Source: Capronia americana
Taxonomy: Eukaryota > Ascomycota > Eurotiomycetes > Chaetothyriales > Herpotrichiellaceae
Assembly (NCBI GenBank): GCA_016110215.1
Contig: JADWQD010000011.1
Location: 930,001 to 994,000 of the forward strand
Length of the DNA stretch: 64,000 nt
Reading direction: 5' to 3'
Below the pieces are notes generated by a model that saw nothing but the letters and a program-made list of their open reading frames with translations, searched no databases and was not told where the DNA came from. The translations under genes were made by a program, and so were the position numbers. Below, piece by piece: positions 56,375 to 64,000 of this stretch (position 1 is its first letter; each line of letters begins with the position of its first letter).

Positions 56375-57310
56375 ATGTCATCACAGCCGCTTGGGTCCGC
56401 CTTGGGACCCCCTATTGAAGATGCCAGTGAAGGTATCCAAATATTCTGTTGGCATCCAGTCAACCCCGTTGATTCTATGTGCTGACATCGAGGCCTAGAA
56501 ACCTTCTATTTGTTCAGCCAGAGAATCCCCAGCAACAATCTAGGCTTCGTCAACTCAAGGGCCAATGTTTTGGAGCTTGAAATTGCTGGGCGTGACTACA
56601 CAATCAAACAGTCCCCCGGCCTTCTTAACTCTCACAGAGAGGAAGGCACCACAGGGGCCGTCTTATGGAAGATTACTCCTCTTCTTGCCACTTGGCTGGC
56701 TTCCAGGCCTCCAGTACTAGCTGACGTTCTGCACCAAGATGCGGTCGTCGTTGAGCTTGGCTGTGGTGTCGCTGGGTTGATTGGCTTGGTTCTTGCACGA
56801 TTTGTGCAATGCTATATCCTCACGGACCTCGATTATGTTCTGAAGCACGTGAAGGAAAACGTGGCTGCTAATGAGGTGGCTTTAGAGAAGGGCAGGAAAG
56901 CGGCGAAGAAAAAAGGCGATCGTAAAGGGACGGCTGCAGACCATGTTCTCAGGATGTTGGCCTTGGACTGGGAAGGTGACAGCGCTCGAAACCTGGAGGC
57001 TGTCATGCCTCAAGGATCCTCGATCGACCTTATCCTGCTTTGTGACTGTGTCTACAATGAGTATCTTGTCAGCGCGCTGGTGCAAACTTGCGCCGATGCC
57101 TGCCGACTGGGATCCTCGCGGACCAGAGCTACAGTTGTCCTGATCGCTCAGCAGCTTCGGACCGATACAGTGTTTGAGCTGTTTTTGGACTCGTTGATGA
57201 GGGAGTTTGATATATGGCGGGTGCCGGACGGGCAGATCTCAGCTGAGCTGCGGCCTGGATCAGGCTACGCTGTGCATCTGGCCATGCTGAAGTCTGCGGA
57301 CGGCAATTAG
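56375..57310 (+). CDS. Rkm5-like protein-lysine N-methyltransferase
   Basis: Two exons, 56375-56432 and 56499-57310, giving 289 aa. The 66-nt intron (GTATCC donor, CTGAC branch, CTAG acceptor) joins IEDASE-ETFYLFSQRIPS; the ATG at 56375 lies in the context CAGCAGCAATG. A class-I SAM-dependent methyltransferase of the METTL21-like group. Motif I is VVVELGCGVAGLIG (about 97-110), followed by YILTDLDYVLKHVKENV with the acidic cofactor-binding Asp. LALDWEGD and LILLCDCVYNEYLV (motif IV region) then resemble the yeast ribosomal lysine methyltransferase Rkm5, which modifies Rpl1. A short basic insertion (GRKAAKKKGDRKG) interrupts the fold. Cytosolic protein methylation is inferred; the substrate is not visible from sequence. 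Confidence 0.88.
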
Positions 57311-57622
57311 TGCCCCATAGGCAGGCTACAAGACCATGGCGATAATGTAGATAGTGATGGGCGCATCAAGGCTAATAGGGAGGCTGCCAAGCCAAATAGC
57401 CCCCACGGTTGTCGAAAGTACGAGGACCGCCGCATGTTTGGGCGGCGTGTTGTTTCCTTCGCTACCCACTGACACTGACACCTGCACCCTGCACCTGCGC
57501 ACGGAAAATATCCTGGTATCCCTGCCCTTATCCGTATTGCCATGAGCCATCTGTGATCGTCAAAGCTGTTTTGTAGTAGCTAGTTATCGGCCCTAGCAAG
57601 GGCAGCATTCTTTCGAGGCAAT
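57311..57622. other. Short spacer between two plus-strand genes
   Basis: 312 bp containing the importin gene promoter; no element was recognised. Confidence 0.5.
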
Positions 57623-60600
57623 ATGGATTTACGAACCACCATCCAGTCGACTCTGTCAGCCGACGCGACCATCCGCACGCAGGCCGAGACGGCCCTGAAG
57701 CAGGCCGAGCAGCACGCTGGCTTTATCGGAGCCCTGCTCGATATCCTGCAATCCGAACAGGATCCTGCCGTGCGCCTCTCCACCGCCGTCTATCTCAAGA
57801 ATCGAATATCGCGGGGATGGGCTGCCGAACACACTCCCCACCAGCCCATCTCTGAACCCGAACGAAAACCCTTCCGAGACCGTCTCCTCCCGCTCCTATC
57901 TTCGTCGCCGCCGCTGATTCGAGCCCAGCTCATTCCGATCCTCCAAACGGTCCTGCAGTACGACTTCCCCACAAAATGGCCGGAGCTGATGGACATGACC
58001 CTTCAGTTGATGAATACCCAAGACGCCAACCAAGTCTACGCAGGCTTACAGTGTTTATTGGCCGTCTGCCGCACGTATCGCTTCCGCGCCGGTGAGGAGA
58101 GGCAGAACCTGGACAAGGTCGTCAATGTCGCCTTCCCGACGCTGTTGGGCATTGCGAACCGGCTGGTGAACGAAACGAGCCTGGAAGCGGGGGAGATGCT
58201 GAGGATATGCGTCAAGTGCTACAAACACGCCGTCTACTACGGCTTGCCCGTGCCGCTTCAGTCGCATCAAGCCACGGTCGATTGGTGTACTCTGTTTCTG
58301 ACCGTCATCTCGAAAAAGCCTCCCGAAAGCGCGATGGTCGACGATGCTGAGGATCGGGAACGCAATCATTGGTGGAAGGCTCGCAAATGGTCATACGCCA
58401 ATCTGAACAGGCTTTTCGTGAGGTACGGAAACCCCTCGATGCTCTCGTCGCAGCAGGAAAAGGAATACGGCGACTTTGCCAAGAACTTCATCACGAATTT
58501 CGCCCCGGAAATCCTCAAGGGTTACCTCGGTGAGATTGAGAAATGGGTGGGCGGAGACTACTGGCTGAGCAAGCCCTCTCTGTCGTACACTTTGATTTTC
58601 TTGGAAGAATGTGTGAAGCCAAAGGTCATGTGGGACAAGCTCAAGCCGCACATGGACAGCCTCATCAGGCACCTGGTATTCCCTGTCATGTGTCTGTCCG
58701 ACGACGATTTGGAGCTCTTCGAGGACAACCCAGCCGACTATCTGCACCGCAAACTGAACTTCTACGAGGAGGTCTCGGCACCGGACATGGCAGCAACAAA
58801 TTTCTTGATCGCCCTAACGAAGTCTCGGAAACAGCAAACTCTCGTCATCCTCTCGTATGTCAATGACGTCGTGTCACGATACGAATCTGCTCCAGATGAC
58901 CAAAAGAATCCACGAGAGAAGGATGGCGCTCTCCGGATGATTGGTGCACTTGCGTCGGTTATCTTGGGCAAGAAGAGTCCTATTGCAGATCAAGTCGAGT
59001 ATTTCTTCGTGCGACACGTCTTCCCCGAGTTCAGGTCTCCACATGGCTTTCTTCGCGCCAGAGCCTGTGATACCATGGAGAAGTTCGAGCAGCTCGACTT
59101 CAAGGACCAGAACAACCTGATCACCATCTACCATAACATCATGGAATCAATGGCGGACCCAGCACTGCCAGTGAGGGTCGAGGCCTCGTTGGCCTTGCAG
59201 CCCCTTATAAGGCACGATGTCATTCGCATCGCCATGCAAACAAACATCCCGCAGATCATGCACCAGCTGCTGCAACTAATGAACGAAGTCGATGTTGACG
59301 CTTTGTCGAATGTGATGGAGGACTTTGTGGAAGTGTTTGCCGAACAATTGACACCATTCGCTGTGGCGCTTAGCACGAATCTGAGAGATACGTACATCCG
59401 GATCATCAGGGAGATCCTGGAACGACAGGAGGCCAGACTTGCTGAGACTGGTGAAGGCCACAACGACTATCTGGACGACAAATCCATTGCGGCACTAGGT
59501 GTCTTGCAGACGATTGGCACACTCATTCTCACCCTTGAGGCGACCCCCGACGTTCTTGCCCTTCTCGAAACTATTCTCATGCCCGTCATCACCATCACCT
59601 TGAAGAATAAACTGTACGACCTTTACAACGAGATATTCGAGATCATCGATTCTTGCACGTACGCATCAAAAGCAATATCCGATACGATGTGGCAAGCGTT
59701 TGAACTCATGCACAAAACTTTCAAGGATGGGGCGGAGCTATACCTGGAAGACATGTTGCCTGCACTCGACAACTTCGTGACCTATGGTCAGCAACGGCTG
59801 ATTGAACACCCGCCCTATCTCGCCGCTATCGGTGGTATGGTCCGAGATATCTTTGCCGACGCTAAGGTGGGAGGCGTCGACCGTATCTGCGGATGCAAGC
59901 TTGCCGAGGCTATGATGTTGAACCTTCGAGGTGGTCCCCTCGACAGCTACATACCGACGTTTGTGACTCTGCCCATGGAGGTCTTGACGGGGGCCCAGGC
60001 AAAGTCAATTGTCAAGAGCTATAAGCTGCACCTGGTGGAGATGGTTATCAATGCTCTATACTACAACCCGATCCTGGCATTACACGTCCTCGAATCCCAC
60101 GGCTGGACGAACAAATTCTTCTCAATCTGGTTCGGTATGATCGATAACTTCCGTCGCGTCCACGACAAGAAGCTTTCTCTTGCGGCCATCTGCTCACTTC
60201 TCACGATCCACGCTGATCAAGTGCCTCAATCCGTACAGACCGGGTGGCCTCGCCTTCTCACTGGAGCGACATACCTCTTCCGGACTCTTCCAGCTGCAAT
60301 GAAACAGCGAGAGGATGCTGTGAAAGCCTCGGATGGCATATCCGACACAATATCAGACTACGGGTCTGAGGAAGAGGCGGAAGACTGGGCGGACGAACCC
60401 GCCGCTGAAGGCCAAGAGTGGGGCCACGTCGATGCTGCAACACTGCCGGATACCAAAGGTGACATCAAAGACGAGTCGCAAGCTTATTTGGACTTCCTTA
60501 GCGAGGAGGCCAAGAAGTTCGGTGCGCTGGCTGATGACGATGATGATAGCATGCTTGACGATGACAGTCTGCTGGAGAGCCCGCTTGACAAGTTTGATCC

Positions 60601-60757
60601 TTATTCGGCGTTCAAAGACTCGCTCGGCAAGCTGCAGGCAGAGCAACCTCAGCTGTATGAAAATCTTACGGCAATTTTGGAACAGAGTGATCGAGATGTT
60701 CTGCAAACTGTCGTCAACCATGCGACTGCTCTTCAGCAAGCACAGACCCAGGGATAG
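57623..60757 (+). CDS. Importin-beta family karyopherin (importin-7/8; Nmd5/Sxm1-like)
   Basis: Single exon, 1044 aa, the usual length. HEAT-repeat nuclear import receptor that binds cargo and RanGTP. The importin-beta N-terminal domain is at about 20-105: AETALKQAEQHAGFIGALLD, then DPAVRLSTAVYLKNRISRGW. Landmarks of the importin-7/Nmd5 group follow: WWKARKWSYANLNRLFVRYG, DYWLSKPSLSYTLIFLEECV and VFPEFRSPHGFLRARACDTM, then LHLVEMVINALYYNPILALH late in the protein. The C-terminal part has two acidic tracts (DYGSEEEAEDWADEP and DDDDSMLDDDSLLES) like the acidic region of importin-7/8. Cargo of the yeast relatives includes transcription factors and ribosomal proteins. No intron or disruption was found. 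Confidence 0.95.
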   Translation: MDLRTTIQSTLSADATIRTQAETALKQAEQHAGFIGALLDILQSEQDPAVRLSTAVYLKNRISRGWAAEHTPHQPISEPERKPFRDRLLPLLSSSPPLIRAQLIPILQTVLQYDFPTKWPELMDMTLQLMNTQDANQVYAGLQCLLAVCRTYRFRAGEERQNLDKVVNVAFPTLLGIANRLVNETSLEAGEMLRICVKCYKHAVYYGLPVPLQSHQATVDWCTLFLTVISKKPPESAMVDDAEDRERNHWWKARKWSYANLNRLFVRYGNPSMLSSQQEKEYGDFAKNFITNFAPEILKGYLGEIEKWVGGDYWLSKPSLSYTLIFLEECVKPKVMWDKLKPHMDSLIRHLVFPVMCLSDDDLELFEDNPADYLHRKLNFYEEVSAPDMAATNFLIALTKSRKQQTLVILSYVNDVVSRYESAPDDQKNPREKDGALRMIGALASVILGKKSPIADQVEYFFVRHVFPEFRSPHGFLRARACDTMEKFEQLDFKDQNNLITIYHNIMESMADPALPVRVEASLALQPLIRHDVIRIAMQTNIPQIMHQLLQLMNEVDVDALSNVMEDFVEVFAEQLTPFAVALSTNLRDTYIRIIREILERQEARLAETGEGHNDYLDDKSIAALGVLQTIGTLILTLEATPDVLALLETILMPVITITLKNKLYDLYNEIFEIIDSCTYASKAISDTMWQAFELMHKTFKDGAELYLEDMLPALDNFVTYGQQRLIEHPPYLAAIGGMVRDIFADAKVGGVDRICGCKLAEAMMLNLRGGPLDSYIPTFVTLPMEVLTGAQAKSIVKSYKLHLVEMVINALYYNPILALHVLESHGWTNKFFSIWFGMIDNFRRVHDKKLSLAAICSLLTIHADQVPQSVQTGWPRLLTGATYLFRTLPAAMKQREDAVKASDGISDTISDYGSEEEAEDWADEPAAEGQEWGHVDAATLPDTKGDIKDESQAYLDFLSEEAKKFGALADDDDDSMLDDDSLLESPLDKFDPYSAFKDSLGKLQAEQPQLYENLTAILEQSDRDVLQTVVNHATALQQAQTQG

Positions 60758-62808
60758 GATGGCTGGATATGTAGTGCGGAACGGTTGTTGGCCTTTCACC
60801 CTCTACATCATCAAGTCGGCGACATGCGGAGAAAGAAGCAGGCGATCCGCGTGATACACGTCCAGAAGCTCACGGCCGAGCAATTGATTGCGGACGCCTT
60901 GAACTTGAGCGCAAGAAGCAGATCTTAGCATTTCTGTCCAGGGATGCTTGGGATATGCCGCGGGCGTTGACGCTGGCCTCATAGAGCCATCCTGTCTGCC
61001 CTCCATGAGTGATCGCAGACGAGTTTTCCATATGTGCCTCCAAAGTGGGAGTTGAGGGTTGTTGAAAAGAGGTGCCGAAGCCAAAGGAAGAAGATTTTCC
61101 AGCTTTGTGGTTGCGCTATATCGGTGCGCTCGTCGAGCACGTGCTCACAACCGCCTCCATCAGCATATCCAACAGGGAGTCAGAAACAGAGCAACTGAAG
61201 CGGTCGAGGTTGAAAGAACAGCGGCGACTGTTTGGCTAGCTTGTGTGTCTGTGTGTGTGAAGGATAAATCAGCCGGTCCTCAACCAAGCCGCTCACAATT
61301 CGCGATTTCACTTTCCTGGTCCGGACGGTCTAGTTGGCGGAGAGAGGCAGAGGCAGAGGCAGAGGCAGAAGCGGGAACAGAGAGACGGCAGGAAAGAGAG
61401 CGAAGCCACGATGCATCTAATCATCATTCTCGTTATGTAGATAATCGCCCCCCCGAACAACCCCTATGCCCATTCCCCAGATTCAATACAGTAACTACTG
61501 CACTGTCTATACCCTTTTCACGCTCTTATCCCGGCGCTTGCCAAAATTCCAGTTTTCTCCCTTGTCAACCAACACCGATGGGCTCGACCAAGTAGCTCGT
61601 CCTCGACCGTGCGCCGAACCATACATTATCAGCCAAAACCCCCTTAGTCTTGCGTTGCATCTACATTGAAATTCACTCCACTCAGTCACTCACACACCCC
61701 CACACTCAGGTCCTGTATGTAACGAATGGCAAAATCTTGCTTGGTTGGTGGAGGACGTTGTATTGTCAGTTTGCGTGCTCTTTGATGCTGGTTAGTATTC
61801 TGGCGAGTCTGGTCATGTTGTTTGTATACTTGGTGGAGTACGGAGTTCTGAGTACAGGTATACGACATACAATACCCCGGACGGAGTACGGAGTACAGAG
61901 TATCGCTCAGGCACATTATATATACAAATTCCATCCTACGACGACTGATGATCTCGGGTGTAGAGGCAGGATGGCAGCCTACAATCATTTTATCATGGAT
62001 ATCATTCATAATTAACTTGTCCGCCCGAATCTGATGGGAACTATCCTTGGCCGTACGTTTCTGGCATTCTCTTGACTTGTTGCCGAGTGTCCCATATGCG
62101 ACATGAACCTTTTGAATTAAAGCATCGTCGATTTGACCGTAAACCCATGCTGTCTTGAGCACTTTCAAAACAACCTCGACGTGCCGTGTTCGGATTTTTG
62201 TCCACTCGTTCTGTTCAATGCCATACTTGATACTCTCGACGACTTTTGTCATTTTCCTTTCCTTTGTTCCACGCTCCTTCGCTATGCTGACAATAGCTCA
62301 TAGACAACAGCAACATACACATGACATGTGCAGACCGACGCTCCTAACGACAACGTACACATCCATCGCTTCCAAACAATTTTGTCCTTGCCTGTACCTG
62401 ATGTTTTCTCTAGACCTCCATGCTCCGTTGTTGGCCACATATTGTACGATTTCGTCGCAATCTCGAGGACTCTCGGGATCCCGATCCCCATGAGCCTAGC
62501 AAAACAGCAAGCCAAGTCCTCTAGGTCGTCCGTCATATGCAAAGACTGTCCCATTGCCCTCGCTATCCCGCAAAGACAAACCCCCTGAACAACCAGCCAC
62601 CAGCACCGCCCGCCAGTTATCCACAAAAGCTAGTAAACAAATGTCCATTGATTCTGCTAAGAGTCAAAGTACACGAAGTCGGAAGAAAGGTAAACACTGT
62701 TGCTCAAACATGAAATACGTCGTGGAAGTCGTTAAGTGGTCAATGAGTGAACTCCAGTGGTATTGAATCGTGGATCCGGGGATTAGGTTTAGGGTCGGTG
62801 CGATGATT
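60758..62808. other. 2-kb convergent 3' spacer
   Basis: Between the importin gene and the RNA-binding protein gene. It includes a (GAGGCA)n repeat at 61344-61370 and clustered TACGGAGTA-like motifs at 61839-61902. A 188-codon minus frame (61686-62252) has no family features. Confidence 0.55.
61344..61370. repeat. (GAGGCA)n microsatellite
   Basis: Four hexamer units of GAGGCA. Confidence 0.9.
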
Positions 62809-64000
62809 TTAGGCAGGGCTCTTCGCACTCTGCGGTCCCCCGTTGCGGCGAGAGTGTTGTGGCTCTTCAGCACCAAGACCCATGTTCTCCATGCCAGACG
62901 AGAGAAAAGCAAATGGGTCAGAGCCAGGTCCATTGCTGTAAAAGCCATTGTGAGGAACATTGCCAGGTCCGGTCGTGTCAGCCGCACCACTGAAAGCAGC
63001 TTGGGCCGCAGGGCCAAATGAGGAATGAGACATATTGCTCGGTGCATATCCAGGAGTCATGCTGCCCATTTGAGGGAAGGGAGCCGATGGTGGGCCACCC
63101 ATGCCAGAGGGCACTCCATACTGATGTGGTGGTGGTTGACCGAAAGCTGCGCCAGAGCCGAACGCGGCAGCACCAGGGCCGTAGGGAGCAGGTCCTGGAG
63201 TGCTGGCCATTGAACCTGGTCCCATGCTATACTCCGATGGTGGTGCCATGGGAGAAGGATAAGCCGAATCAACCACAACTGCGGCACCAGAGCGGGGGGC
63301 ACCACAGCGCAGGCAGTTGACATTCTTCGCAAAGTTGTGGTATTGGCAGCCCTCAGCACCGCATCTCCAGTCTCCGGCTCGGAAAGGAACGATGCCAGCT
63401 CCACCTCGTCCGTGATGTCCGTGTCCATGGTGGCCCATGTGGTGATGGTGGCCCATCATGTGAGGAGGTCCATAGCCAGCATACGAGTTGTAGTATGGGT
63501 CAACACCGGGTGCACCTCCAGCGGGGAATGAGCATCGGAAGCAGGCTGTGCGGCGTTGGAAGTTCGAGAAGCCACACGAAGGACAATTCCAGTCACCGGG
63601 TCGGGGGCGGTTCTTGCTTGGAGGGAAAGGCGTGAGGATCTCAGCAGCACGATCGAGGACTCGGCTTGAAGAAGGCGAGACCTCGATGGCCTTCTCGTTG
63701 AGGGCACGGCCATTCATGCAGAGACTTTCAGCTGCCTGTAGCATCATGATGTTAATGTGAGATCTGAATGGCAAGTGAGGTTGAGGTGAGTTGAGGTGAG
63801 GTGAGCGAAGAAGGGAGCGGGTGAGGTTGAAATGAGTGCTGGCAGAGGTGAAACTTGGAAATGAGAGTGAGACATACCTCTTCATGTGAAGAGAACACGG
63901 CGAAACCTGAACCTGTCGGCTTGTGCTGATCTGGTGTCCGAAGAGTCCAGAAAGCGATGGGCCTTCCCCCGAACTGGGTGAACCAGCTTTCGAGTTCGGA
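62809..64000 (-). CDS. RRM and RanBP2-type zinc-finger RNA-binding protein (Nrp1-like), 5' end missing
   Basis: Partial: the gene enters from the right edge. Visible exons are 64000-63878 (in frame from the first base) and 63735-62809, with a 142-nt intron (GTATGT donor, CTACAG acceptor). The first exon and the next 20 codons are the C-terminal half of an RRM: SELESWFTQFGGRPIAFWTL, then GSGFAVFSSHEE-AAESLCMN. Two RanBP2-type zinc fingers follow: GDWNCPSCGFSNFQRRTACFRC, written here as W-x-C-x2-C-x10-C-x2-C, and a second with GDWRCGAEGCQYHNF and NCLRCG. Between them lies a His/Gly-rich loop (HHHHMGHHGHGHHGRGG); after them a long Gly/Pro/Ser/Met tail. Yeast Nrp1 has the same layout and is found in stress granules. 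A cytoplasmic RNA-binding role is inferred. At least 349 residues are present. Confidence 0.9.
   Translation of the reverse strand, partial: PNSKAGSPSSGEGPSLSGLFGHQISTSRQVQVSPCSLHMKRYVSLSFPSFTSASTHFNLTRSLLRSPHLNSPQPHLPFRSHINIMMLQAAESLCMNGRALNEKAIEVSPSSSRVLDRAAEILTPFPPSKNRPRPGDWNCPSCGFSNFQRRTACFRCSFPAGGAPGVDPYYNSYAGYGPPHMMGHHHHMGHHGHGHHGRGGAGIVPFRAGDWRCGAEGCQYHNFAKNVNCLRCGAPRSGAAVVVDSAYPSPMAPPSEYSMGPGSMASTPGPAPYGPGAAAFGSGAAFGQPPPHQYGVPSGMGGPPSAPFPQMGSMTPGYAPSNMSHSSFGPAAQAAFSGAADTTGPGNVPHNGFYSNGPGSDPFAFLSSGMENMGLGAEEPQHSRRNGGPQSAKSPA
63777..63804. repeat. Intronic (GAGGT)n-like repeat
   Basis: GAGGT/TGAGG units within the 142-nt intron of the RNA-binding protein gene; read on the coding strand they make a pyrimidine-rich CCTCAACTCACCT tract upstream of the acceptor. 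Confidence 0.75.

Noticed and set aside
61686..62252. 188-codon minus-strand frame
   Set aside because: No recognisable domain and located in a convergent 3' spacer; likely chance.

Overview
This window looks like nuclear DNA of a filamentous ascomycete (Pezizomycotina, perhaps Eurotiomycetes). Genes are split by short introns, mostly 47-150 nt, with GTRNGT donors, CTRAC-type branch points and YAG acceptors. Both strands are used, genes are separated by long spacers rich in microsatellites, and the families are typically fungal: Zn2Cys6 regulators, CreC and CreD, DUF3433, PX-associated proteins, GH55 and FEX. Species assignment is not possible from the sequence alone. All intron models were built by eye; each complete spliced model closes to a whole number of codons.

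Left part (1-19 kb): a fungal transcription-factor-like gene (minus); a very large mucin-like membrane protein with a PAN/Apple-like module and a DUF3433 C-terminus, interrupted by a 99-N assembly gap inside a poly-Asn repeat; a gene-poor stretch holding what looks like a decayed Zn2Cys6-type regulator (plus); then three plus-strand genes: a short-chain dehydrogenase, a metallo-beta-lactamase-fold protein and a PX-associated (DUF3818) protein.

Middle part (19-29 kb): a minus-strand block related to nutrient signalling and ubiquitin-dependent trafficking: the arrestin CreD, with a probable extra 5' exon; the WD40 protein CreC, with a five-nucleotide first coding exon and an in-frame 57-nt intron; a small roadblock/LAMTOR-like protein; and a second arrestin-like protein. 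In Aspergillus, CreC works with the deubiquitinase CreB, and CreD is a ubiquitin-ligase adaptor acting against it in carbon catabolite repression.

29-42 kb: fluoride exporter FEX (plus), a five-exon Zn2Cys6 regulator (minus), a ZIP zinc transporter and a NUC1/EndoG nuclease sharing a 493-bp divergent promoter, and an AAA ATPase (plus).

42-53 kb: a 3.5-kb microsatellite-rich desert, a small secreted Tyr/Ser/Thr/Val repeat protein, and a secreted GH55 beta-1,3-glucanase. The glucanase is divergently paired, with 315 bp between start codons, with a tiny cysteine-rich secreted protein whose exons are very short.

53-64 kb: a long-chain acyl-CoA synthetase and an Rkm5-like lysine methyltransferase on a divergent promoter, an importin-7-type karyopherin, and the 3' part of an Nrp1-like RRM plus RanBP2-zinc-finger RNA-binding protein that runs off the right edge. 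I saw no intact transposon, CRISPR array, rRNA or tRNA gene.
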